This document shows positions 27,901 to 36,176 of a stretch of DNA of 64,000 bases, piece by piece. The stretch's first letter is position 1. Every line of letters begins with the position of its first letter. The notes beneath the pieces are model-generated. The model worked only from the letters and a program-made list of their open reading frames with translations. It had not been told where the DNA came from and did no database searches. Made by a program: the position numbers and the translations under genes. Source of the DNA: Cohnella cholangitidis (GTDB lineage: Bacteria; Bacillota; Bacilli; Paenibacillales; Paenibacillaceae); contig NZ_CP041969.1 in NCBI RefSeq assembly GCF_014107495.1, positions 496,001-560,000 on the forward strand, in the 5' to 3' direction.

Positions 27901-29337
27901 TCATTGGGTCTGGATAACTATCGGCAATTGGATATCCAACTGCTCTATCCGCTCTTTCGAATCTATTTGCACGACGGCGATTTTCAAACTTTCGTCCGGC
28001 TGAATCGCCGGAAGCTTTACTCTGTACGCATACGAAACTTCGCTGATGCGGGTTTGATCATAACGATCGAATAAGTATCGGTCGCCCTTGCCGTTCTCAA
28101 GCCACCATGCGTTATCTTGAATATAAGGTTCCGTACCGCGCACTTCGTATTCTATCCACGTTTGATCTTTTTCGAACCGTATGCTCCTGAACTCGATTTC
28201 TCCTGCATTGCCTTGTTTCATCGTAAACGGAGCGTCGATCGGCAGAGGCGCATAATGGATTTCCGGCGTACTGACGCCAACGAACGAACCGTCTCCCTGA
28301 CTTCTCATCTTATCTGCGCTTTCGATCGTTCGAAGCGTTAACGACTTCACATCCGATGTAACGGGCGCGAACAAGACGACGCGCTTTTCGGGTTCGCCCG
28401 GCTTCTGGCTGCCGCTTCCGCTTAACGGTTCAAGACTTAACCCGTTTGAATCCACCAACTCGTAATCTAGTCTATGGGTTGTGACCAATTCCCCCTTGGG
28501 AACTTCTCCCCTGTTAAAAGTCATATAATCGTACTTATCCGGGACTTCCAGCTCGAACGCGACTTTGGTCGTTAACGGCGTTGACGTCACTTCCGTAACC
28601 GCGATTCGTATTCCCGCATGTTCGCGAATAAGCGGGGGATCGAACGGAATGACGTTTACGTCTTCCGCGAGTTTAACGACCGGCGTCGACAACCACCAAC
28701 TGCCGGCAATTTTCTCCGAACGGCCTTCTTTGTTCCTCGTCACCTCATGGAAATGGAAATCGAGCATAAACCGATCGGGAAGCTGCTCCTCCGTCGTGAA
28801 TTTGTACACCGAAGCCGTCATGCCGTTGGCAATCTCTTTGGATACCCCGCCCATTCCGGCGTTCAACTCCTTGCCGTCGATCCGAATCATTCCCGCAGCG
28901 CCGGGAAGCGATATTTGGATGTCCGATGAATGCAAGATGCCGATCGAGAGGCGCGTGCCGTCATAGATCACTTGATCCAATGTCACGGCAACCCCTTTAT
29001 CCTCCACCGTCTGACCGACGGTAGAAACCAACCCTTTTTCGCTCGCTCGTTGAATCCCCTCGTCTCCGACCGTCTGAAAAGCCGATCCGATAACCGGAAG
29101 TTGACGCAGAACTTTCGCCACGGCGGGAGAGACGAATCCCGATGCAAAAATACCGACGAAAAGCAATAATGCGCAAACGCTCACCCAGACAATCCTTATA
29201 CGGATAGAGCTTCTGATCGGATAATCAGGCAGTCGGCTGTAGACGTCATCCATCTTGTCCCGTACGAATGCGGGAAGCGTGAACGGGCTCGATTCGAGTT
29301 CGTTTTTTATTTCCCCGTCCCATAGTTGTTCGTTCAT
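27901..29337 (-). CDS. DUF4179-type anti-sigma factor
   Basis: 478 residues. The cytoplasmic N-terminal part (about 1-45) is followed by one membrane segment (IVWVSVCALLLFVGIFASGF) and a large extracytoplasmic part with DUF4179 (about 55-160, ending near ISLPGAAGMIRIDGKEL) and a DUF5643-like domain. The start overlaps the upstream sigma gene by 4 bases, so the two are translationally coupled. By context it holds the ECF sigma factor at the membrane. The inducing signal is unknown. Confidence 0.87.
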   Translation of the reverse strand: MNEQLWDGEIKNELESSPFTLPAFVRDKMDDVYSRLPDYPIRSSIRIRIVWVSVCALLLFVGIFASGFVSPAVAKVLRQLPVIGSAFQTVGDEGIQRASEKGLVSTVGQTVEDKGVAVTLDQVIYDGTRLSIGILHSSDIQISLPGAAGMIRIDGKELNAGMGGVSKEIANGMTASVYKFTTEEQLPDRFMLDFHFHEVTRNKEGRSEKIAGSWWLSTPVVKLAEDVNVIPFDPPLIREHAGIRIAVTEVTSTPLTTKVAFELEVPDKYDYMTFNRGEVPKGELVTTHRLDYELVDSNGLSLEPLSGSGSQKPGEPEKRVVLFAPVTSDVKSLTLRTIESADKMRSQGDGSFVGVSTPEIHYAPLPIDAPFTMKQGNAGEIEFRSIRFEKDQTWIEYEVRGTEPYIQDNAWWLENGKGDRYLFDRYDQTRISEVSYAYRVKLPAIQPDESLKIAVVQIDSKERIEQLDIQLPIVIQTQ

Positions 29338-29858
29338 AGGCTTTTCACCCCTTTCGACAACCGATCGTACTGCGACCCCAAAATTTCCCGCGCTTTGTAC
29401 AGCCTCGATTTCACGGTCCCCTCCGGAACATCCAGCTCTTCCGCGATTTCCTTAACCGTCAGGTCACCGTAATAATATAAGAGCACGACGCTACGCTGGG
29501 GCCCGTCAAGCCTGTCCACTAATTCCCGCAGCTCTAACCGGGCATAACCCGGATCCGCAACCGCAGGCTCGTACTCGGGCTGGAAGGAAACGACGTTACG
29601 CCTCTTGTCCAGCAATTTCTTGCACTCGTTGATCAAGATGCGCACGATCCACGTTTTGAAATACCGCGGATTTTTCAACCCCCGAATCGAACGGTACGAC
29701 CGAAGGGCCGTTTCCTGCATCGCGTCCGCGCAATCTTCGTCCGAATGAAGAAATGCCTTTGCCGTCTGGTACAACGATACCTCCAAGCCCCGCATCAGCC
29801 GGATGAAAGCTTCCTTGTCCCCTCTTCGCGCGAGTTCGACATCGCCTATCATTTCCAA
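29334..29858 (-). CDS. ECF-type RNA polymerase sigma factor
   Basis: 174 residues. Sigma region 2 is visible in SLYQTAKAFLHSDEDCADAMQETALRSYRS. Region 4 is LDGPQRSVVLLYYYGDLTVKEIAEELDVPEGTVKSRLY. It resembles the SigV/SigW-like ECF groups of Firmicutes. Paired with the DUF4179 anti-sigma gene downstream. A possible autoregulated promoter lies at 29918-29943. Confidence 0.93.
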   Translation of the reverse strand: MEMIGDVELARRGDKEAFIRLMRGLEVSLYQTAKAFLHSDEDCADAMQETALRSYRSIRGLKNPRYFKTWIVRILINECKKLLDKRRNVVSFQPEYEPAVADPGYARLELRELVDRLDGPQRSVVLLYYYGDLTVKEIAEELDVPEGTVKSRLYKAREILGSQYDRLSKGVKSL

Positions 29859-29917
29859 TCATCCCCACTCTCCTCGCAGGCTTCATTCTCTTGTCATTCG
29901 ATCGCTTTCGAAAATTA

Positions 29918-29943
29918 GATCGGAAAATGCGCTATTCGGTTCA
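29918..29943 (-). promoter_or_regulatory. Possible ECF-type promoter of the sigma operon
   Basis: Minus-strand TGAACC, 15-base gap, CGATC, about 60 bases before the sigma gene; resembles ECF -35/-10 pairs (TGAAAC / CGTC type). Weak by itself; supported only by position. Confidence 0.35.
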
Positions 29944-29952
29944 TTGCCATAA

Positions 29953-29986
29953 CAAAAAAAAAAGACCGTACGATATTCGCCGGCCT
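29953..29986 (-). terminator. Terminator after coaD
   Basis: Minus-strand imperfect stem GGCCGGCG / CGTACGGTC followed by ten T, just past the coaD stop. Confidence 0.75.
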
Positions 29987-29993
29987 TCCTTCC

Positions 29994-31129
<1,136 letters not shown>

Positions 31130-31575
31130 GTTCTCAACCCCATTGTGATAGCTGTCTTGTATGGAACCAGGATGATTATAACTGGTGTTATGTTACCACA
31201 ATCTCCCGTGTTACAAAAGCTTAGAAAAATCCCCTTTATTCGTGATTGTTCGCCCGTTAATTTTTTTCCTCGCCGACGTATATTTTCCTCGCGCCGGGTC
31301 ACAATGATAGTACCGGCGCCGAGAGGTGTCGGGGACAACCGCGGAGAAGACTTACGTTTCCCCATAAGCTCTTCGTCCGGTTTCTCCTCTCCCATGAAGG
31401 CCCTCGTCGCGAGACGGGGGTCGACTTTTTATGTTAACTAGCGCTCGAAAGTACTGATATTATAGGGTTTACCACATTTCGTTTCGCGTAAAAACATCAT
31501 GCTTAAAGACTTAAAAATGGTGGTTGGCAGTTATCTTCTTCACGTTTCTTCATATAATATCGTTTTTCAGCAAAA
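31130..31575. other. Gene-free junction between core and accessory region
   Basis: 446 bases with no convincing gene. It contains the left copy of the 47-base repeat (31384-31430) and a TTGGCAGTTAT-type imperfect repeat at 31524-31556 that recurs at 41578-41610. A TATAAT at 31178-31183 read on the minus strand may belong to the rsmD promoter, though the spacing to a -35 is poor. Confidence 0.55.
31384..31430 (+). repeat. Left copy of 47-bp perfect direct repeat
   Basis: Identical to 41705-41751 in the same orientation. Contains a hairpin CCCTCGTC-GCGA-GACGGGGG and ends GTCGACTTTTT, so it also looks like a plus-strand terminator, but no plus-strand gene precedes it here. Confidence 0.85.
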
Positions 31576-31842
31576 TCAATCGGGGCTCTCAACTTTCATA
31601 ATATCCATAAACGGAACTTTCGTTGTCGCTCCAGCACGCTGCACGTGAACGAGTTTAGTCCTAGCATCCAATGCGACGATCAATCCTTGGACTACCTCAT
31701 CCACACCCCACACGGTTAGGACGACTTCCGACTCTTCAACCAATGCTTCGACCAGTCTTTCTCCGATTTCCTCAAGGATAGCTTCGTCCCGTGTTGGTCT
31801 TTTATCTTTGGCTTTCTTCTTTGGTTTTTCTACTGGCGGCAT
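31576..31842 (-). CDS. YolD-like family protein
   Basis: 88 residues. The tail (EESEVVLTVWGVDEVVQGLIVALDARTKLVHVQRAG, then VPFMDIMKVESPD) matches the YolD-like beta-barrel family commonly encoded with UvrX-type Y-family polymerases on mobile elements. The start is rich in Lys/Arg. It is the last gene of a four-gene cassette behind two LexA boxes, but no polymerase is in this cassette. GAGGG precedes the ATG. Confidence 0.82.
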   Translation of the reverse strand: MPPVEKPKKKAKDKRPTRDEAILEEIGERLVEALVEESEVVLTVWGVDEVVQGLIVALDARTKLVHVQRAGATTKVPFMDIMKVESPD

Positions 31843-31857
31843 GATGCGCCCTCCTCA

Positions 31858-31992
31858 TTAGTCATGTTCCCACCATTTAAACATTGGTTGCGTCTTAATC
31901 TGATGAATCTCCCATGCAAGTTCCGCGATCGATGGAACATATCGCATGTTATTGAGGATTCGGAGTATTTTTCGAGACGTATCGTCCAACAT
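31858..31992 (-). CDS. 44-aa small protein with LexA-like helix-turn-helix look
   Basis: Short gene found by reading the sequence. The ATG follows the stop of the upstream gene by one base, and the stop lies 15 bases before the YolD-like start. The sequence SRKILRILNNMRYVPSIAEL recalls the winged-helix start of LexA-type proteins, but no cleavage domain follows; it ends MFKWWEHD. The tight operon spacing on both sides supports it being translated. Function unknown. Confidence 0.55.
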   Translation of the reverse strand: MLDDTSRKILRILNNMRYVPSIAELAWEIHQIKTQPMFKWWEHD

Positions 31993-31993
31993 A

Positions 31994-32368
31994 TTATTCG
32001 CGCACTAAATTGATGCTGGTGTATTGACTGGCCTTGTGCAGCACCTCTGTTCGGACGGTACTCCAAAGTAAAGACATCTTATGATTGTATCCACGACAAA
32101 GGAATTCTGATTCGATGGAAGATTTACTTCGTGTCTCCTGAACAATCTTGATTCCCCGTTCACGAAGCTGCCGTTTAATTCTGATATGCTCGTTAATAAT
32201 GTCATCCTGAACCTTCTTTAATCCATTAACCAGAACAATATCCGTATTAAGTCCGGACTTCTGAATCGTAGAAATGTCATTATCAATGTAATTAAGCATA
32301 ACTGGTATGACTATGGCGTCTTTAACCATTGCGCGCTCTTCATTTGTGACGTTTCTAGGTGTGCTCAC
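31994..32368 (-). CDS. SOS-cassette hypothetical protein (paralogue of 42252-42728)
   Basis: 124 residues. Its layout, with a central AMVKDAIVIPVMLNYIDNDI, then ERGIKIVQETRSKSS and the end CRGYNHKMSLLWSTVRTEVL, aligns with the protein at 42252-42728 (MIRDSIMFPHML; CRGYEDKFGIVRETLRTEIS). GTG start overlapping the upstream stop (GTGA). Function unknown; regularly seen beside UvrX-like polymerases in this clade as far as I recall. Confidence 0.75.
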   Translation of the reverse strand: MSTPRNVTNEERAMVKDAIVIPVMLNYIDNDISTIQKSGLNTDIVLVNGLKKVQDDIINEHIRIKRQLRERGIKIVQETRSKSSIESEFLCRGYNHKMSLLWSTVRTEVLHKASQYTSINLVRE

Positions 32369-32559
32369 GCTGTCCTCCCCACCGGCTGCATAGCCAGTAT
32401 TCGATCGATCCTAAAAGGGCGAGGAGCTCGCTTGTCAAAGTCATACGCTAATATCCTACCGTCAACAATTCGATTAACTCGGATTGTTCGTTGCGTTATT
32501 CGGCCCTTTGCGTCCTGGTAAATGATTCGAACAATCTGCCCAATGTATTTTTCAGGCAT
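32365..32559 (-). CDS. Small WYL-like protein, first gene of left LexA cassette
   Basis: 64 residues from ATG 32559 with GGAGGTG 6 bases upstream. The sequence MPEKYIGQIVRIIYQDAKGR, then TQRTIRV and FRIDRILAMQPV, resembles the WYL/WCX small beta domain that senses or binds nucleic acids. It is about 75% identical by eye to the protein at 43973-44170. Two SOS boxes lie immediately upstream. Confidence 0.8.
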   Translation of the reverse strand: MPEKYIGQIVRIIYQDAKGRITQRTIRVNRIVDGRILAYDFDKRAPRPFRIDRILAMQPVGRTA

Positions 32560-32576
32560 GCCCCTCACCTCCATAT

Positions 32577-32616
32577 CGAACGTTTGTTCTTATAATATAA
32601 TACGAACGCTTGTTCT
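32577..32616 (-). promoter_or_regulatory. Two LexA (DinR) boxes with -10 between them
   Basis: CGAACGTTTGTTCT (32577-32590) and CGAACGCTTGTTCT (32603-32616), both matching the Gram-positive SOS box CGAACnnnnGTTC, 26 bases apart. The minus-strand -10-like TATTATATTATA lies between them. The same layout occurs at 44188-44227. Confidence 0.9.
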
Positions 32617-32625
32617 TATAAAGTT

Positions 32626-32653
32626 AAAAAAAAAGCCCCAGCTACGCTAGGTC
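32626..32653 (-). terminator. Minus-strand terminator upstream of the left LexA cassette
   Basis: Stem CCTAGC / GCTGGGG followed by nine T. No minus-strand gene remains just upstream, so it insulates the cassette or is left over from a lost gene. Confidence 0.55.
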
Positions 32654-32801
32654 TTCTCCAATCGGTGATTCCAGATTTGATTAAATCATTCAGATCCCTC
32701 ATATTGTAAGCGATTGATTTGGGTTAACTTACCGGCATCGCCGTGCAATCCCGAATGATACAATCAGTCTATCAACCTAGATATACGGATGGTGTACACC
32801 A

Positions 32802-33008
32802 ATGTTTATTTCCCCGATGCTCCTAGATAAGCGCGAAACGCCGTTCGACGACGATCGGTACATATTTGAGCCTAAGATTGACGGCCACCGGCTTATCCTT
32901 TCGATGGAGAACGGGACCGTCCGTCTTTTTACACGTCACAATAACGATGTAACTCGCCAATACCCGGAGGTTCACGACGTTCCGATAGAAGACAAATCCG
33001 ACGTCGTT
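32802..33008 (+). pseudogene. 5' fragment of ATP-dependent DNA ligase (LigD-like)
   Basis: The first 69 residues match the start of the adenylation domain of LigD-type ligases: MLLDKRETPFDDDRYIFEPK with the nucleotidyl-lysine motif FEPKIDGHR, then LFTRHNNDVTRQYPEVHDVP. The match stops at about 33008. The reading frame then continues into the antisense of a terminase fragment, to 33257. Only the N-terminal quarter remains and most catalytic motifs are absent, so the gene is dead. Confidence 0.75.
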
Positions 33009-33190
33009 CCTGGAGCTCCTCGGGGTCGTTTTAGAGGTATTTCGTCCCACTTATCGACGAACTTCCATTTGCGGATTAATGAGGCAATAGTACCAAGTAC
33101 GTCAGCAATTTCAGTGAGCTTCATCTCCCGACCACTTTTGAGCCACAATTTTAAAGCTGCCGATCGGTTTGTGCTTCTATCTCTAGGCAC
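33008..33190 (-). pseudogene. 5' fragment of phage terminase small subunit
   Basis: 61 residues from ATG 33190: MPRDRSTNRSAALKLWLKSG, then a helix-turn-helix and KWKFVDKWDE, ending KRPRGAPG, the usual start of YqaS/terS-like proteins. Similarity stops at about 33008, exactly where the converging ligase fragment stops, so two broken genes are joined end to end. The remaining 11 codons to 32972 are antisense ligase. Confidence 0.7.
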
Positions 33191-33206
33191 TGCATTTCAC
33201 CACCTC

Positions 33207-33240
33207 CAAAAAAATAAAAAAGCACCCAAAATGGATGCTC
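33207..33240 (-). terminator. Terminator after the effector-like gene
   Basis: Minus-strand AGCATCC / GGGTGCT stem followed by TTTTTTATTTTTTT. Confidence 0.8.
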
Positions 33241-33248
33241 TAGAGAAC

Positions 33249-34175
33249 TTATTCTAAATTTATTGTATGGATTAATTCATACAATTCAGAGTTAGAACTG
33301 ATGGTCTTTACTATTTGATCCCTTGAAATAGATTCATTTGTATGGAGACTAATTAATATTGAATCACCTTCTTCTAAGTTGTATTGATTTTCATCTACAT
33401 CTTTTTTAAATACTTCAAACCAGTTAGCTTCTTTGGATCTACGTATCTTTACTTCGCTAATACGGACAGATTCATCCCATAGACTTTCAAAAATTCCGAC
33501 TACATTAGACAATTCAAGCCCATTCCTTACAGAGAGCCTTACTCTTATTCGACGCATGTTCCTTGCCCTAGAATTATTACTCGAATGTACTATATTTATG
33601 TTATTGTTATTAAGTTTATCTTCAATTGAATTCAACCTACTTATAAGGTACTTTTCCAAGGATTGGTTTTCCCCGCCTGTATCTTCTTTTAATATTTTTA
33701 ATTCTGCCGTGGCTCTATATATAGGATTATCTGATAGTTCTTCCTCCAAAGCACTTTGTATCGATATTTTTAATTCTTGCTGTAACTCGACTACGCCTTT
33801 CATATCATTTGTATAAAAAATAGTTCTTTCGTCATTTATGTCAAATGGAAGTGAGGTTCCTACTTCACAGATTACAACAACAGGTTTTCTAACCGCATGC
33901 CGGACAGCCAATTCATACATTACATTTGGATTAAGTGAGGTTAAGTTTACAATTACCAAATCATCTTCTAAGATATGCTTCAATATTTGGTTTGTAATAG
34001 AACCAGGATTCGACATTCTATGAGATACAAAGTACTCAATTTGTAAATCCTTTAATATGGGTTCAATTGTTGCATCAATAACTCCATCTGCGTGTCTTCT
34101 TGTTTCAGTGGCTGAATTGCCAATAGGCGTTATAATAAAGCATTTTTTTAATGGTTCCTTCACTGTTTCAATCAA
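33249..34175 (-). CDS. Putative nucleoside-deoxyribosyltransferase/TIR-like effector protein
   Basis: 308 residues, markedly AT-rich compared with the core genes, so recently acquired. The N-terminal 130 residues (KKCFIITPIGN at 11-20, SNPGSITNQILKHILEDDLV, LTSLNPNVMYELAVRHAVRK with Glu88, then RTIFYTND) fit the Rossmann-like nucleoside 2-deoxyribosyltransferase/TIR-related family often found alone or in defence islands. A linker with a coiled-coil-like stretch leads to a C-terminal domain (about 205-308) I do not recognise. The TTG start has GGGGGAG upstream and the gene has its own terminator. Enzymatic and anti-phage roles are inference. Confidence 0.78.
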   Translation of the reverse strand: MIETVKEPLKKCFIITPIGNSATETRRHADGVIDATIEPILKDLQIEYFVSHRMSNPGSITNQILKHILEDDLVIVNLTSLNPNVMYELAVRHAVRKPVVVICEVGTSLPFDINDERTIFYTNDMKGVVELQQELKISIQSALEEELSDNPIYRATAELKILKEDTGGENQSLEKYLISRLNSIEDKLNNNNINIVHSSNNSRARNMRRIRVRLSVRNGLELSNVVGIFESLWDESVRISEVKIRRSKEANWFEVFKKDVDENQYNLEEGDSILISLHTNESISRDQIVKTISSNSELYELIHTINLE

Positions 34176-34370
34176 TTATCTCTCCCCCTTGAGATAATAG
34201 TATATTAACTTCCATAATCCGGCAATCGTAGTATTGGGTTTAATTGAGTTGAATGGTAACGTTCATGTTCTTTGGTAACGTGTTGTTCCATTAATCATTA
34301 CTTATCACAATATCAATACCGCCTTCACCCTCCCAATAAATGTAACTAGGGTGTAACTTAACTAGATTTC

Positions 34371-34441
34371 TGTTGCACTCGTGAATTATCAGAACCGTTG
34401 ATAAATCAAGCATTCTTCATTCTCTTTGGTCGAGTGCAACA
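34371..34441. repeat. 11-bp inverted repeat beside the recombinase
   Basis: TGTTGCACTCG (34371-34381) and CGAGTGCAACA (34431-34441), 49 bases apart, 10 bases past the recombinase stop. There is no T-run, so it is not a classic terminator. The surrounding 275 bases (34176-34450) hold no gene; they also carry a direct repeat TGGTAACGT at about 34254 and 34280. Confidence 0.6.
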
Positions 34442-34450
34442 TTAACCGGT

Positions 34451-35056
34451 TTATGTGAAACTCAAACGTAGAATCATGTGATCCATCGCGTCCTGAGTGA
34501 GTCCTAAATAACCCAAAGTTTCCTCTTGAGTCTCATGACCAAACATCTCCATTAGTAACGCCATGACGAATGCTGCTTTCTCGGGAGGAGCGTTAGTAAT
34601 TAAGTGATAGCCCCATGTTTTCCGCATAGAATGGCACCCAATTTCCTCAAGGCCAAAATGCTTGGCTGCCTTACTCAACATACGCCACGCTGTCTCTCTG
34701 CGAATCGGCAATCCAACTTCACAGGTTTTCGTTTTCTTTTGTCTTGAGGCGAATAAATATGCATTATCAGGCATATCGCGAATGTAAATTTCTAAATCTT
34801 CCCGATAATCTGGATGGATAATGAACTTCTTCTCTTTTCTTCGCTTTCGTTTTCGGTTCTTAGTTTTCTCAGCGATGAATGTAACGTGAAGTTGATTCCG
34901 CACCTGCCATACTTGAAGATTTAGCAAGTCCGCAATACGGAGTCCACTATGAATCCCCATCGAAAACAACAGATAATCTCGGAAGCTCCGAACTTTCAAA
35001 TAGTTTTTGATCAGGACTATGATATTAATGTCCCGGATCGGCTGAACAAACTTCAT
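34451..35056 (-). CDS. Small tyrosine recombinase/integrase (catalytic domain only)
   Basis: 201 residues with the catalytic set of the phage integrase family: Arg40 in SGLRIADLL, a Lys-rich loop after AEKTKNRKRK, His142-x-x-Arg145 in CHSMRKTWG, His174 in FGHETQEET and Tyr183 in TLGYLGL. No separate N-terminal core-binding domain is present, as in the short recombinases of Bacillus phages. ATG start with GAGGTGG. It could be the integrase acting on the 47-bp repeats, but short recombinases often have other jobs in phages. Confidence 0.88.
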   Translation of the reverse strand: MKFVQPIRDINIIVLIKNYLKVRSFRDYLLFSMGIHSGLRIADLLNLQVWQVRNQLHVTFIAEKTKNRKRKRRKEKKFIIHPDYREDLEIYIRDMPDNAYLFASRQKKTKTCEVGLPIRRETAWRMLSKAAKHFGLEEIGCHSMRKTWGYHLITNAPPEKAAFVMALLMEMFGHETQEETLGYLGLTQDAMDHMILRLSFT

Positions 35057-35081
35057 ACCACCACCTCACTATCGATTTGGA

Positions 35082-35107
35082 CAAAAGAAAAAGCACCCGA
35101 AGGTGCA
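35082..35107 (-). terminator. Terminator before the recombinase gene
   Basis: Minus-strand TGCACC-TTCG-GGTGC hairpin followed by TTTTTCTTTT; ends transcription from 35127-35438. Confidence 0.75.
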
Positions 35108-35126
35108 TCTCACTATGGCAGTATTA

Positions 35127-35438
35127 TTACTTCATACTTTTTTCTTTCTTAAGAAGATATTTCGTTCTTATTCTCTTATTGAAAAACTTCTTCATTGGCA
35201 CAACGATTGTTTTTTCGAGGACAATTCCAGATTTCTTGGGTGATATTTGAAATACACCGTACTTATTTAATTCATCAACAATAACTTGATGTGTTTTGAT
35301 TTTGTAGCCCTTTTTGAGTGGTTTTAGTTTGGGGATTCCTACCTCGACAAACTCTTTAATAATATTCGAGAGCTGCCCTTTTTCATTTTGATAACCATAA
35401 TAATCTAAGTCAAAATCCATGTGAATGCTTCTTTGCAT
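35127..35438 (-). CDS. Hypothetical protein, AT-rich, unrecognised
   Basis: 103 residues, basic toward the end (KKFFNKRIRTKYLLKKEKSMK). Middle block VDELNKYGVFQISPKKSGIV. No motif recognised; no signal peptide. The upstream 69-residue ORF overlaps its start by 29 bases, and a clear terminator follows it, which supports a real transcript. Base composition is unlike the core genes, indicating transfer. Confidence 0.55.
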   Translation of the reverse strand: MQRSIHMDFDLDYYGYQNEKGQLSNIIKEFVEVGIPKLKPLKKGYKIKTHQVIVDELNKYGVFQISPKKSGIVLEKTIVVPMKKFFNKRIRTKYLLKKEKSMK

Positions 35439-35619
35439 GCGATTTACTGTTATAAAACAATATAAACAAAATAATTACGTCCAATCCTTCAGTTACAATC
35501 TCACCAAAAAAAGTTTTAATATTAATAACTGCAAAAAACGACAGTAGTGAAAAAATATAAATTTTTACTATTTTGATAGATATCTGTTTCGGGCCCGGAG
35601 CGTTATCTATCACCACCAA
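35410..35619 (-). CDS. Possible small membrane protein
   Basis: 69 residues with two hydrophobic stretches (IVKIYIFSLLSFFAVINI and LDVIILFILFYNS), AT-rich. It overlaps the next minus-strand gene by 29 bases in another frame. No clear ribosome site, and its start lies close to the divergent secreted-protein gene. Uncertain as a real gene. Confidence 0.35.
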   Translation of the reverse strand: MVVIDNAPGPKQISIKIVKIYIFSLLSFFAVINIKTFFGEIVTEGLDVIILFILFYNSKSHAKKHSHGF

Positions 35620-35634
35620 AAGGAGGAGTTATTA

Positions 35635-36123
35635 ATGAAATCGTCCAAGATCAGAAAGGTAGTGGCAGTCCTTACCCTCGTCTCCGCCGTGGTCGTTGGT
35701 TCTCAAAGCGCATTTGCAAATACGAATATTAATGAGCAAAATGACATTCAGAACAACGGCTACTACACGCCTGAAGCTTTTCTTGCTGGTGCTCCTTCCG
35801 GTGCGAATAACCCCTTTCTTTACAACAAGGTAGGGACTCTTAGCAGCAGTACGGATATGGATTGGTATACTATATCTTTCCCTTCTAACACCTACTTCCC
35901 AGGGGCTAAAGCTTTGATCACAATGGCATTTCCGTCAGGTTACTACGGTTATGTTGGATTGACGACCGAGACAGGCGGATATGTTCAAAGAACGATAGTT
36001 AATGACTCCCCTGGCATATTCCAATTCGAGTTTGAATTCCAGCCAAATACCATCTACCGTCTCCGCGTTGACAGTAACGGACCTAACCCCGGACCTTTTA
36101 CGTACATTCTTGGGGTTGATTGA
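35635..36123 (+). CDS. Secreted protein with PPC-like beta fold
   Basis: 162 residues. The signal peptide is MKSSKIRKVVAVLTLVSAVV with a likely cut after SAFA. The mature part has NNPFLYNKVGTLSSSTDMDWYTISFP and ends RLRVDSNGPNPGPFTYILGV, which looks like a bacterial pre-peptidase C-terminal (PPC) type jelly-roll domain standing alone. AAAGGAGGAG site before the ATG; own terminator downstream. It may be a lysogenic-conversion-type cargo gene of the degraded element. Function unknown. Confidence 0.8.
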   Translation: MKSSKIRKVVAVLTLVSAVVVGSQSAFANTNINEQNDIQNNGYYTPEAFLAGAPSGANNPFLYNKVGTLSSSTDMDWYTISFPSNTYFPGAKALITMAFPSGYYGYVGLTTETGGYVQRTIVNDSPGIFQFEFEFQPNTIYRLRVDSNGPNPGPFTYILGVD

Positions 36124-36133
36124 TCCTCATATC

Positions 36134-36164
36134 GCGTCGCCCTTTCAAGGGCGGCGTTTTTATT
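36134..36164 (+). terminator. Terminator after the secreted-protein gene
   Basis: CGTCGCCCT / AGGGCGGCG hairpin followed by TTTTTATTT. Confidence 0.85.
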
Positions 36165-36176
36165 TCACTTATTTTT

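Noticed and set aside
31384..31430. Repeat as a tRNA-type attachment site
   Set aside because: No tRNA or tmRNA gene overlaps or adjoins either copy; the sequence is a terminator-like hairpin.
35056..35126. Recombinase with a full N-terminal core-binding domain
   Set aside because: Upstream sequence is a terminator and has no continuing frame; the protein really starts at the catalytic domain.
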